Positions 6,885-15,428 of a stretch of 32,318 nt of DNA are shown piece after piece. The position numbers and the translations under genes were made by a program. Position 1 is the stretch's first letter. The number at the start of each line of letters is the position of its first letter. A model generated the notes under the pieces. That model did no database searches. It had not been told where the DNA came from and worked only from the letters and a program-made list of their open reading frames with translations. Origin of the DNA: JAZSNL01 sp045536365 (GTDB taxonomy: Bacteria; Bacillota_I; Bacilli_A; ML615J-28; CAG-313); NCBI GenBank assembly GCA_045536365.1, contig JAZSNL010000005.1, positions 1 to 32,318 on the forward strand, in the 5' to 3' direction.

Positions 6885-8807
6885 TTATCTAGTTAAATTT
6901 TTAATCATATCTTTTGTCATAGATACAAATTCATCTAATGAAACAGTAACAGATTGATTTGTTCCAAACTTACGATATGTAATAGTTCTATTTGCCTTTT
7001 CACTATCACCTAATACTAAAGTATAAGGTATTTTATTAGTTTGACTTTCACGAATCTTATAATTCATTTTTTCATCACGCATATCAACGCTTACTCTAAT
7101 GTTTTCTTCTGCTAATAAACTTCTAATTTCTTCTGCATAATCAGCATGTAATTCATTATTAACTGGAATAATTAACATTTGTTTAGGTGCTAACCATAAT
7201 GGGAATGCTCCTGCAAAGTGTTCAATTAGAATACCAATAAATCTTTCGATAGAACCAAATAATGCTCTATGAAGCATAATAGGACGACGTTTTTCACCCT
7301 TTTCATCAACATAAGTCAAATCAAAACGTTCAGGTAAATTCATATCTAATTGAATAGTACCACATTGCCAAATTCTATTCATTGAATCCTTTAATTTAAA
7401 ATCAAGTTTAGGACCATAGAAAGCACCATCACCAGGATTTAAAATATAATTAATATTTTTATTCTCTAATGCTCTTGCAAGAGCAGCCTCTGCTTTATTC
7501 CATGTTTCAATAGCACCAATATATTTATCTTCAGGTCTAGTTGATAATTCAATATGATAAGATAAACCAAATACACTATATACATAATCATAAAGATCAA
7601 TTAAACGACCAATTTCAGCTTCAATTTGATCTTCAGTAATAAAGATATGCGCATCATCTTGAGTAAAGTTTCTAACTCTAAATAAACCATTTAAAGCACC
7701 ACTTGCTTCATGACGATGAACTAATCCTAATTCACCTATTCTTAAAGGAAAATCACGATAAGAATGAATATTATTCTTATAAACTAACATACCACCTGGA
7801 CAGTTCATTGGTTTTATCGCAAATTCTTTTTCATCAATATTAGAAATATACATATTTTCTTTATAATTATACCAATGTCCAGAAGTTTCCCATAATTCTT
7901 TATTTAACATAACTGGAGTTTGAACAAATAAATAACCAGCTTTAGTATGAATATTATACCAGAAATTTTCTAATGTTCTTCTTAAAATCATACCATTAGG
8001 TAACCAGAATGGGAATCCAGGTCCATAATCACTCATCATAAATAATTCTAATTGTTTACCAATACGACGATGATCACGTTTCTTTCTTTCTTCTAAATTA
8101 ATTAAATGTTGTTTTAAATCTTCTTCGTTAAAGAAACAAGTACCATAAATTCTTTGTAATTGAGCCTTAGAAGAATCACCTCTCCAATATGCACCAGAAA
8201 CACTTAATAATTTAAAATTCTTTAACCATTTAGTACTAGATACATGAGGTCCTCTACATAAATCACGGAACTTACCTTGTTCATAAACAGTAATAGTTTC
8301 TTCTTCAGGTAATTCATTAATTAATTCTTGTTTATAAACATCATCCTTAAATAATTCTAAAGCTTCAGCTTTAGAAACAACATAACGTTTAATTTCAGCT
8401 CCACTACCTACTAACGCAACCATTTTCTTTTCAATTTTAGGTAAATCTTCTTCAGTTAATTTAACTTCACCTAAATCCATATCATAATAGAAACCTTCTT
8501 CAATTGCAGGACCTACACCAAACATTGCGTTTGGATATAATTCTTTAATCGCCATCGCAAGTAAATGTGCACAAGAGTGATTTAAAACATCTACTAATAA
8601 AGTGCCAACACCTTCAGTAGAAGCAGTAATTAATTCAAAACTTGCATCTTCATCAATAGGATAAGATAAATCCTTTAATTCACCATTAATGCGCGCAATT
8701 ATACACTTTTTAACAAGTGAACTAGAAATACTAGCTGCTATTTCAGATGAAGTAGTTCCTTTTTCAAATTCTTTTATTGTTCCATCAGGAAAAGTAATTT
8801 TAATCAT
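6885..8807 (-). CDS. thrS: Threonyl-tRNA synthetase
   Basis: Class II aminoacyl-tRNA synthetase charging tRNA-Thr. At 640 aa from the chosen start it has standard length. Domains in order: TGS (about 1-62), editing/second additional domain (HSCAHLLAMAIKELYP; YYDMDL; later CRGPHVSSTKWLKNFKLLS), the catalytic core with class II motifs (PMNCPGGMLVYKN; RHEASGALNGLFRVRNFTQDD; MLHRALFGSIERFIGILIEH) and a C-terminal anticodon-binding domain. The ATG at 8807 is preferred over 8816 because AAGG lies about 9 nt before it. Expression is controlled by the T-box leader immediately upstream. The chromosomal placement near dnaI-dnaB follows the Bacillus pattern. Confidence 0.97.
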   Translation of the reverse strand: MIKITFPDGTIKEFEKGTTSSEIAASISSSLVKKCIIARINGELKDLSYPIDEDASFELITASTEGVGTLLVDVLNHSCAHLLAMAIKELYPNAMFGVGPAIEEGFYYDMDLGEVKLTEEDLPKIEKKMVALVGSGAEIKRYVVSKAEALELFKDDVYKQELINELPEEETITVYEQGKFRDLCRGPHVSSTKWLKNFKLLSVSGAYWRGDSSKAQLQRIYGTCFFNEEDLKQHLINLEERKKRDHRRIGKQLELFMMSDYGPGFPFWLPNGMILRRTLENFWYNIHTKAGYLFVQTPVMLNKELWETSGHWYNYKENMYISNIDEKEFAIKPMNCPGGMLVYKNNIHSYRDFPLRIGELGLVHRHEASGALNGLFRVRNFTQDDAHIFITEDQIEAEIGRLIDLYDYVYSVFGLSYHIELSTRPEDKYIGAIETWNKAEAALARALENKNINYILNPGDGAFYGPKLDFKLKDSMNRIWQCGTIQLDMNLPERFDLTYVDEKGEKRRPIMLHRALFGSIERFIGILIEHFAGAFPLWLAPKQMLIIPVNNELHADYAEEIRSLLAEENIRVSVDMRDEKMNYKIRESQTNKIPYTLVLGDSEKANRTITYRKFGTNQSVTVSLDEFVSMTKDMIKNLTR

Positions 8808-8825
8808 TTTTATCATCCTTTCTAA

Positions 8826-9089
8826 TTAAAAAGTCCCTAAGATAAAAATAACCGTATACAAAAATACTGATTATTTTTATCTTAAGGACGAAATAACGTT
8901 CGTGGTACCACCTTAATTTAAAACTATAAAAGTTTCCTCATTACCTATAACGCTAGGTTTGCGACCTCTATTAAAGGCACTCAAAGGTAGTAATAAATTA
9001 GCCTATCTATTGTAGTTCTCACTATCCTACATCACTGTAATATTAGTACTAATTATCGTGTCCTTATCAACGTTTTAATTATTTAATAC
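8826..9089 (-). promoter_or_regulatory. T-box riboswitch (threonine) with terminator
   Basis: The T-box sequence AAGGTGGTACCACG (8901-8914 on the other strand) precedes a long terminator stem: GTCCTTAAGATAAAAATAA pairs with TTATTTTTATCTTAGGGAC (8833-8889), followed by TTTTT. T-box RNAs bind uncharged tRNA, here expected tRNA-Thr, and allow readthrough into thrS. A candidate specifier lies in GAACTACAA (9010-9018), which would give ACU; that reading is tentative. The element fills nearly all of the 326-nt gap between thrS and the HIT gene. Confidence 0.92.
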
Positions 9090-9095
9090 ATATAT

Positions 9096-9124
9096 ATTAT
9101 ACACTAAATATATATTTTTGTCCT
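9096..9124 (-). promoter_or_regulatory. Promoter for T-box/thrS
   Basis: Leftward -35 AGGACA (9119-9124), 17-nt spacer, -10 TATAAT (9096-9101). It starts about 10 nt after the HIT gene stop, with no terminator hairpin between, so readthrough from the upstream operon is also possible. Confidence 0.6.
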
Positions 9125-9133
9125 ATTCTTTGA

Positions 9134-9793
9134 CTATTTTTTTAAATTAAAATCCTTAAACAAATCAATTGTTCTTAACATATTATCATAATAAGGATAT
9201 ATTCTCCAATTCCAACAATCATCATCTAAATTATAATAATACTTATATAAAACTTTTCTTAAAAACTGAGAAGGATATTGTTTACTAGAACAATCTATAA
9301 CATAACACTTATCATCAATATCATTAAATAATATATAAGATTTAATTTTATTTTCTTTTATTAAATTCTTTATATCCATAATACTATTTATTACATAATA
9401 ATCAAAATGATATTCATTATTTATCTTATCCCATAATTTTTCCTTAACTGGTAAAAAATGAATATGAAAATGCGTAATAGATGAAGAAGATAAACTACTA
9501 TCATCAACAGTACCATGTTCAAAAAAGATAACATCAGAATGAAGATTATTTTTATAATACTCTTTAATTGGTTTAATAATCTTATCTATTTCTTTTATTA
9601 TTTTATCAGAACAATCATACAAAGAATAATAATGTTCTTTTGAAGATAATAATACATATCCTTCAATAAAACTACCTACTGTAGGATATAATATTAAATC
9701 TTCATCTTGATAAATAAATCTACTTTTTTTAAGCTTTAAATAAACTTCATTATTCTTTTTTTGAATTTCATCACATATTGAACAACTATTCAT
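9134..9793 (-). CDS. HIT-family nucleotide hydrolase/transferase
   Basis: A 219-aa protein of the histidine triad superfamily, whose members hydrolyse or transfer nucleoside monophosphates from dinucleotides or nucleotide adducts. Visible are an N-terminal CSIC pair (C4, C7) as in zinc-binding HIT proteins, an FFEHG motif about residues 102-106, and the triad SITHFHIHFLP (H-x-H-x-H). The C-terminal 80 residues are an extension ending in IYPYYDNMLRTID. The start at 9793 is set by AAGAGGGG 8 nt upstream. It overlaps the 257-aa gene by 8 nt and is the last gene of the cassette. The substrate is unknown; a diadenosine or NAD-derived nucleotide is possible. Confidence 0.8.
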   Translation of the reverse strand: MNSCSICDEIQKKNNEVYLKLKKSRFIYQDEDLILYPTVGSFIEGYVLLSSKEHYYSLYDCSDKIIKEIDKIIKPIKEYYKNNLHSDVIFFEHGTVDDSSLSSSSITHFHIHFLPVKEKLWDKINNEYHFDYYVINSIMDIKNLIKENKIKSYILFNDIDDKCYVIDCSSKQYPSQFLRKVLYKYYYNLDDDCWNWRIYPYYDNMLRTIDLFKDFNLKK

Positions 9794-10544
9794 TCCTGAT
9801 CCCCTCTTGTTTAGATAATAATAAAGAATCATTATCACTATCCCAATCGATAAAATGAATCATATCATTTTCATATTTAAATTCTAAACAAACATATTTA
9901 CATCCACAAGAATATGCATACTGACAAAAATCATTTATTTTAGAATAATTCTTACTTAAACTATAAAAAATCTTTTCTGTTGTATTAATTAACTCATCTT
10001 TAGACTTATCAATAACCAACATACTTTCATACTCTACATTAGAAGCCCAAGAAGATTTCTTCGCTGAAACAAAAGAACTATCAACAAGTGGAAAACGTTC
10101 GATAATTCTCGCTGAAGAATTCCACGCAAACTCCATTTTAATTGGACTAAATAAAGGAGACAATTCATCATGTTGTAATAATACTCTACCAAATATACAT
10201 CTATTATTTTCAACTAAATTCTTACAATACCAAACTTCTTCTACTCGATCAATATCATATTTTTTCATTTCATCTTTTACTTTTAATAAATCTTCTTCTT
10301 TTCTAATAATGATATTAGGAAGTTTATAATATTCATATCTATATACTAATTTAATAATATAAGCATATTTATTAGGATTCTTAATTACATCATCTTTTAT
10401 TTCATCTAATAATTCATTTAAATCTTCTTTTTTAAAACGAATAATAGTATTAACTAAATTTTCCTTTGTTCTTAAATTCCACTGAACTAAAACACAATGT
10501 TTTATCCATTTATATGGAGCATTAATATCATTAACTATTCTCAT
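9786..10544 (-). CDS. Uncharacterised protein of NUDIX-NDT-HIT cassette
   Basis: I do not recognise this family. The protein (252 aa from 10544, 257 aa from 10559) is cytosolic, with no signal peptide or membrane segment. An N-terminal charged helical part (RFKKEDLNELLDEIKDDV) is followed by strands, a Trp-containing middle (FAWNSSARIIERFP) and a C-terminal CKYVCLEFKYENDMIHFIDW ending in Asp-rich WDSDNDSLLL. The end is weakly reminiscent of an ATP-grasp metal site; this is only a suggestion. The start at 10544 is chosen because its ATG forms an ATGA overlap with the preceding stop; ribosome sites are weak for both options. The neighbours imply a shared nucleotide-related job. Confidence 0.75.
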   Translation of the reverse strand: MRIVNDINAPYKWIKHCVLVQWNLRTKENLVNTIIRFKKEDLNELLDEIKDDVIKNPNKYAYIIKLVYRYEYYKLPNIIIRKEEDLLKVKDEMKKYDIDRVEEVWYCKNLVENNRCIFGRVLLQHDELSPLFSPIKMEFAWNSSARIIERFPLVDSSFVSAKKSSWASNVEYESMLVIDKSKDELINTTEKIFYSLSKNYSKINDFCQYAYSCGCKYVCLEFKYENDMIHFIDWDSDNDSLLLSKQEGIRNE

Positions 10545-11005
10545 ATCATAGATATCCATTCTTTTAGTTTTTCTTTAAATTCCTTTTGTAAACTCATTGT
10601 TTTTAAAGTATAAGTTACGCTTTGACGTCCATGAACATTAAAAGGAATATCAAGAGCACTATCATTTTTAATCTTATAACAAGAACATACTGGTTTACCA
10701 ATTGAATGAGCAATTCCTAGTAAATAAAATACATTTGGTTTTTTCTCAGTACATTCTGCAATAACAATTGTCGCATTATAAATCTTTTCAAAATTTTTTT
10801 CTGCACTTCTTTCAGTATCACTATTATTTAAAAATATTAATTCATACTTTTCGTTATCATTGTTATATTCATTAACAGCTTCTCTTACAAGCTCATTAAA
10901 CTTTTTAATTTCTAAACTAGAAGCAGATGGAACTACAACAACAATATTACGAGTATTACTTAATTCAATGTTTTTCTTATTATAAGTCTTTTGAATTACA
11001 TACAT
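10541..11005 (-). CDS. Nucleoside deoxyribosyltransferase/TIR-like fold protein, probably lacking catalytic Glu
   Basis: A 154-aa single-domain protein with the Rossmann-like fold shared by nucleoside 2-deoxyribosyltransferases and TIR-like nucleotide-binding proteins. It begins with strand NIVVVVPSAS (about 20-29), then helix LEIKKFNELVREAVNEY, and has the signature IVIAECTEKKPNVFYLLGIA followed by HSIGKPV (about 80-106). At the position of the usual Glu (family pattern NVxYExGxAH) it has Leu (YLLG, L95), and the preceding Asp is Glu (E84). It may therefore bind a nucleotide without cleaving it. The ATG has a good GAGGT site. It overlaps the 556-aa gene by 10 nt and the next gene by an ATGA. 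Confidence 0.8.
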   Translation of the reverse strand: MYVIQKTYNKKNIELSNTRNIVVVVPSASSLEIKKFNELVREAVNEYNNDNEKYELIFLNNSDTERSAEKNFEKIYNATIVIAECTEKKPNVFYLLGIAHSIGKPVCSCYKIKNDSALDIPFNVHGRQSVTYTLKTMSLQKEFKEKLKEWISMI

Positions 11006-12666
11006 AATTCTACCTCACTTAGTTTTTCTTCCGCAAACTCTCTTGCTTTAGACAAAACCTTTTCCTTCATTTGTGGAGTAAAACAGAATAAATCAATATT
11101 TTCAATTATATATTTAATAATACCTGCTTGTAAATCACGATAAGGAGGCGGATTAATTTCACCATCTGAAACATAATAACAAACATTATATTGATCTTCA
11201 CACTCATACGGGAATACATCTTTACAAGGGCCACATAATAAGACATTTTTACCTAGTCCATGTGCAAGACCAGCTTCATACATAACATTAGCACTTCTTT
11301 CAGTACAATCAACAATAACAATTTGAGCTGTATTTAAACGATGCCAAATACTATCCATAACTGATACATCATACGCATCATTTCTAGCACACCATAAATT
11401 TAATCCCATATACTCTAACACTTCTTGAATTGATTCATATAATGAATCAGTATAATCTTGAGAAAAAGACATAAATAAAACAACACTCTTTGAATCAATA
11501 GATAAATGCTTATTAGTTACTGATGAAACTGGAGATATTTTCATTGCTGAAAAAGCAACTTGCTTTTTATCTAAACATTCAATTAATAATTGAATAATAT
11601 TTAATCCTCTTAAATTTTGTGAAAAAGAAGGAGACTTATCCCAGTTAACATACTCTTTTTGTTTAACTGTTGTATCAATAATATCTTCAATATCATCTAA
11701 AAAATATTCTAAAATAGAAAGAGGTAATTTATCATTCATTATTAAAGTTAAAACAGTATCTAAATACAACATACGAGAATCATTTACATAAGAATCCCAT
11801 GAAGAAGTAGTTTCAGGAATAGTATAACTATCAATAATCTTAAAGCCTTCTCTTATTTCTTCATCCTTCATTGTATTTGAAAAAGTATCAACTAACATCT
11901 CTAATTCATTGTCATTTAATAAATCCATTGAATGAGATAATGAATACATCGAAACAACAACATTTCTTTTTAATAAATATCTTTCAAATTTATCTATTTC
12001 TTTTGTACTATTAACAACTTTATTATATTCAGATAAATAATTAATAAAAGAATCCTTTGTTTTTATTAACTTTTCTGAAGTCTTTCCCCATCTATTAATC
12101 ATCAATAAATAAGAATACATTGTTGTTAAAATACTAAAATCAGTATAATTATTTTTTGCAGGAAAGAAAGAACCATTAGTATCACAATAAGTACTTTCAA
12201 CAAATTGATATACTCTTTCCCTAATTTCTTTAAAACCACTTTCATGAGAAACAGTAATATTTAATGATTCTAATTTTTCAACAGTTCTTAAGAAATATAC
12301 AGCTTTAAGCGTCGTATTATAATTTTGTTTTAATAAATAACGGCATCTTTCCTTTCTTAAAGCTTCTTCTTTAGTATCATCAGGATTCTTGGTATAATCT
12401 ATACGATCATCATAGACAAAGGTTAATTCCTCAACCGCATCATCTACAATACCTTGATATTTATCATAATATTTTGCAAGTAACATCAACGCATCAGCAG
12501 TTGCGTATAACCCCGCAAACTTTGATTTGTTCCACATTTCTTGCCAACCACATACTTTCTTATTCCATACAGAAACTAATCGATTATTACATATATGTTG
12601 TAATGCTTCATGTAAGGCATCAGATGCGACCTTTCTTAAACTTTGTTCATTTAATATTTTATCCAT
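10996..12666 (-). CDS. Helical domain + C-terminal nucleoside deoxyribosyltransferase/TIR-like domain
   Basis: A 556-aa two-part protein. Residues about 1-385 are predominantly helical with recurring aromatic/Gly-Leu segments (GLYATADALMLLAKY; NGSFFPA ... LTTMYSYLLMINRWG), suggestive of an alpha/alpha-toroid or repeat domain that I cannot name. Residues about 393-525 carry the nucleoside 2-deoxyribosyltransferase/TIR-like fold: SVVLFMSFSQDYTDSLYE, IVIVDCTERSANVMYEAGLA (D453, presumptive catalytic E464) and HGLGKNVLLC. These domains cleave N-glycosidic bonds in nucleosides or NAD in characterised relatives. It starts 21 nt after the NUDIX gene and overlaps the 154-aa paralogous domain gene by 10 nt. 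Sensor-plus-effector architecture is an inference. Confidence 0.82.
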   Translation of the reverse strand: MDKILNEQSLRKVASDALHEALQHICNNRLVSVWNKKVCGWQEMWNKSKFAGLYATADALMLLAKYYDKYQGIVDDAVEELTFVYDDRIDYTKNPDDTKEEALRKERCRYLLKQNYNTTLKAVYFLRTVEKLESLNITVSHESGFKEIRERVYQFVESTYCDTNGSFFPAKNNYTDFSILTTMYSYLLMINRWGKTSEKLIKTKDSFINYLSEYNKVVNSTKEIDKFERYLLKRNVVVSMYSLSHSMDLLNDNELEMLVDTFSNTMKDEEIREGFKIIDSYTIPETTSSWDSYVNDSRMLYLDTVLTLIMNDKLPLSILEYFLDDIEDIIDTTVKQKEYVNWDKSPSFSQNLRGLNIIQLLIECLDKKQVAFSAMKISPVSSVTNKHLSIDSKSVVLFMSFSQDYTDSLYESIQEVLEYMGLNLWCARNDAYDVSVMDSIWHRLNTAQIVIVDCTERSANVMYEAGLAHGLGKNVLLCGPCKDVFPYECEDQYNVCYYVSDGEINPPPYRDLQAGIIKYIIENIDLFCFTPQMKEKVLSKAREFAEEKLSEVELCM

Positions 12667-12687
12667 AACTTTTTTCTCTTTTTTATT

Positions 12688-13278
12688 TTATTTTTTTAAA
12701 TAAGTATTTAATACAATCTTTGACCAATCTTCCATAGAATCGTAATATTCATCTAATTGATCAATACTTACCCATTGTCCTGTCATTTTCTTAGTTTCAT
12801 TAACAGCACAATCATAATTTTTTACTTTAACTAAATAACATAATCCAGTATGTACTAAACTAACTTCCGCATTATTACTATTTATTAAACCTAAGAATTC
12901 ATAAGAAAAATCACCTTTAATAATTACTTCTTCATGTAATTCTCTTAACATACCTTTTTCAACTAAATCATTTTTATCTAAATCAGTAGGATTAATATGT
13001 CCACCAATTCCTACTGAATATTTATTATGTAATCTTACTTCAGTTTGTTTCTTTGTTCTTTGAGTAACAAATACTTTATTATCACATTCAACTAAACAAT
13101 ATGAAATAATTTGTTTCATTGAAAAATCATTTTCCGCTACACTTCTTAGTAAAAACTCTTGATTTTGATAAACTAAGCTTTTAAATTCAGTTTCATTACT
13201 ATTAATTAAATATTGATTATTTTCACCTAATGAACCATTAATAATATCTTTCTTTACTACTAATACTAATTCATCCAT
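12688..13278 (-). CDS. NUDIX hydrolase
   Basis: A 196-aa NUDIX-superfamily pyrophosphohydrolase, hydrolysing a nucleoside diphosphate linked to another moiety. The Nudix box is readable as GGHINPTD, then a spacer and GMLRELHEEV (REx2EE core). Upstream are an N-terminal strand-rich region of about 70 residues and LHNKYSVGIGG, a pattern shared by a conserved bacterial subfamily with no firm substrate. The start at 13278 is fixed by GAGGT 8 nt upstream; the ATG at 13305 lacks a site and lies inside dnaI. It is one base from the dnaI stop, so translation is probably coupled. It opens the five-gene cassette. Confidence 0.88.
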   Translation of the reverse strand: MDELVLVVKKDIINGSLGENNQYLINSNETEFKSLVYQNQEFLLRSVAENDFSMKQIISYCLVECDNKVFVTQRTKKQTEVRLHNKYSVGIGGHINPTDLDKNDLVEKGMLRELHEEVIIKGDFSYEFLGLINSNNAEVSLVHTGLCYLVKVKNYDCAVNETKKMTGQWVSIDQLDEYYDSMEDWSKIVLNTYLKK

Positions 13279-13279
13279 C

Positions 13280-14128
13280 TTAATTACCTCGACGATAATT
13301 TTCATCCTTTAATTCTAAACAATCCATTAAAGTAATAATTCTTTCTATTATTCTAGAAGCTTTAACTTCATCATTTTCTGTTGCAGTACTCGCAAGATGA
13401 GCCTTTAAACCAACATAATCTAAATTAGAACTCATAAAAGTTAACCCATTTGTAACCATACGATGATGTAAAATAGTCATTAAAACTTCATCTCTAATAA
13501 ACGCAGTCATTGAATCTCCGCCAAAATCATCAATAATTAATACCTCTGCTTCTTTCACTAAATTAATTAAATCCTCTAATGTTCCATCACTAATTGAACT
13601 TTTAACTAATCTAACAAAATCAGGGTAATAAACAAAAACAACTTCAGCACCTAAATAAGTTAATTTATCCGCAAGATATCCAAGTAAATAAGTTTTACCT
13701 GTTCCATAACTACCATGTAAATATAAACCTTTTGATAAAGTCTTTTTTTGATAATTCATAATAGTTCTTTTTAATACTTGTAAAACATCTTGTCTTTTTT
13801 CATTAACATATATATCATCAAAATTATATCCATCAAGATCACAACCAATACAAGTCAATCTATTTTTTCTTTCTTGTTCATCAAGAATAACTTGATAATA
13901 TTCACAAGGAGCATAATCAACAGAAAAAATATCTAAATATTGTTTTAAGATAGGTTGTTGACCAGTCATTTCTTGATGACAATTTCTTAATCCTTTACAT
14001 TTATCACATAGATTTTTCTTTTGAACATATCTAACTAAAGTAATTAAATTCTTATTAATTATTTCATCTGATAATTGTAATTCTCTTATTTCTTTATTAG
14101 ATTTAACTAATTTTAAAAAATCACTCAT
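13280..14128 (-). CDS. dnaI: Primosomal helicase loader DnaI
   Basis: AAA+ ATPase that loads the replicative helicase during initiation and restart. The 282-aa length fits Bacillus DnaI. The N-terminal helicase-binding part has Cys/His residues for zinc (LCDKCKGLRNCHQEM, about 45-60; CEYY and IGCDLDG further on). The ATPase domain shows Walker A GSYGTGKT, Walker B VLIIDDFGGD, and sensor-like MSSNLD. The start at 14128 has GAGG 6 nt upstream; the frame is open a further 11 codons into dnaB without support. It lies 7 nt after dnaB and 1 nt before the NUDIX gene. Confidence 0.92.
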   Translation of the reverse strand: MSDFLKLVKSNKEIRELQLSDEIINKNLITLVRYVQKKNLCDKCKGLRNCHQEMTGQQPILKQYLDIFSVDYAPCEYYQVILDEQERKNRLTCIGCDLDGYNFDDIYVNEKRQDVLQVLKRTIMNYQKKTLSKGLYLHGSYGTGKTYLLGYLADKLTYLGAEVVFVYYPDFVRLVKSSISDGTLEDLINLVKEAEVLIIDDFGGDSMTAFIRDEVLMTILHHRMVTNGLTFMSSNLDYVGLKAHLASTATENDEVKASRIIERIITLMDCLELKDENYRRGN

Positions 14129-14135
14129 AAAATCC

Positions 14136-15428
14136 TCACTTTTTAGGTTTAAAGAAATCATTTAAATCATCTAATGATTCCTTTTCACCACTTGGTTGTT
14201 CTTCTTTTACTTCTTCTTTTTCGTATTCATTATACCATTCAGGTTTTGGTTTTTCCTTTTTCTTAGGAGAAGATTTAGGTTTATTAACTTGTGAAGAGTG
14301 TGTACCGTTTATATATGCTAATGCATCTTCAGTAGTTTTTACACCAGCACGTTTCCAACGATTAATAATTGTTAAGAAATAATTATATGAAGGAATTTCT
14401 CCATTTTTATTTTCCATAACATAAATTATTAATACATTTAAAACACCTAATGAAATACCAGTAGCTTGTAATAATTGATCAAACATATTTATCTCAGCAC
14501 TAGTAAGTGCTGTTTTATATTTTGTTTTAACAATAACAGAAGGACTATTATTTTCTAAAAACTGAATCAATTGATTACTATGTGATACTACTGTTGTTTT
14601 AGGTTTTACAGTTACATTTTTACCTTTATTATCATAAATTCTTCTCACATTATAATTTAACTTTTCCATATCAATTTGTTTATCAATAGTTACTGATAAA
14701 ACAACCGCATCTTTCATTTCTTCAGTTGTTAATTGATAAAAGAAACTATATTTTTTAATTGTTTCTAAAAATTCACGATCAACTAAAATACTTTCATCTA
14801 AAATGTCTAAAGAACTAACTAATACTTGAAATACTTTAACATCAAAATTATCATTATTAATTCTTACTACATTATCTTCACTATTTAAATATAAAATTGA
14901 AGTATTTAACATATCTGATGATTGTTGATCTAATTCAATAACATATACTTCATCAAAAGTAGAACTAACTTTTTCAAAAGTAGTTAAATCAACCGTTCTT
15001 ATTAAGAAATCACATACAATATGTTCATACTCATCAATACCAATTACTGATTTTAATAATTGAGACATAAATGGATCTTTAAAGAAAACTTCAGGATACA
15101 TAATATGTTTTAAATTATATACAATAGTCCCAGTTGATTCTTTAATATATGTATCCAATAAGCCAATAGCTTCTAACTTACTTGTTGTTGTGATAAAATC
15201 CATATCATCTTTAAACCCTAATAATGTTAATATTTGTTGATGTCGACATCTAACTGATTCATAACTATTATAAGGAACATATGTACATAATGTATTATAT
15301 AACATCACTGCTTTATCACCAATTATAGGTAAATACAAATATGTTAAAATCTTTCTTTTGTATTCAGTTAATGGTTCTTCTAACATGACAATAAATTCAT
15401 ATTTTTCTAACAGAACACCTTTAATCAT
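14136..15428 (-). CDS. dnaB: Replication initiation / membrane attachment protein DnaB (Gram-positive type)
   Basis: The Firmicutes DnaB/DnaD-family protein that acts with DnaD and DnaI to recruit the replicative helicase; it is not the helicase called DnaB in E. coli. It is 430 aa. The N-terminal winged-helix part begins LTEYKRKILTYLYLPIIGDK. The C-terminal DnaB/DnaD domain includes LLQATGISLGVLNVLIIYVM and YNYFLTIINRWKRAGVKTTE, then a Lys/Glu-rich tail. Position supports the call: it lies immediately before dnaI, as in Bacillus. Its ATG overlaps the preceding stop as TAATG, suggesting coupled translation. Confidence 0.88.
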   Translation of the reverse strand: MIKGVLLEKYEFIVMLEEPLTEYKRKILTYLYLPIIGDKAVMLYNTLCTYVPYNSYESVRCRHQQILTLLGFKDDMDFITTTSKLEAIGLLDTYIKESTGTIVYNLKHIMYPEVFFKDPFMSQLLKSVIGIDEYEHIVCDFLIRTVDLTTFEKVSSTFDEVYVIELDQQSSDMLNTSILYLNSEDNVVRINNDNFDVKVFQVLVSSLDILDESILVDREFLETIKKYSFFYQLTTEEMKDAVVLSVTIDKQIDMEKLNYNVRRIYDNKGKNVTVKPKTTVVSHSNQLIQFLENNSPSVIVKTKYKTALTSAEINMFDQLLQATGISLGVLNVLIIYVMENKNGEIPSYNYFLTIINRWKRAGVKTTEDALAYINGTHSSQVNKPKSSPKKKEKPKPEWYNEYEKEEVKEEQPSGEKESLDDLNDFFKPKK

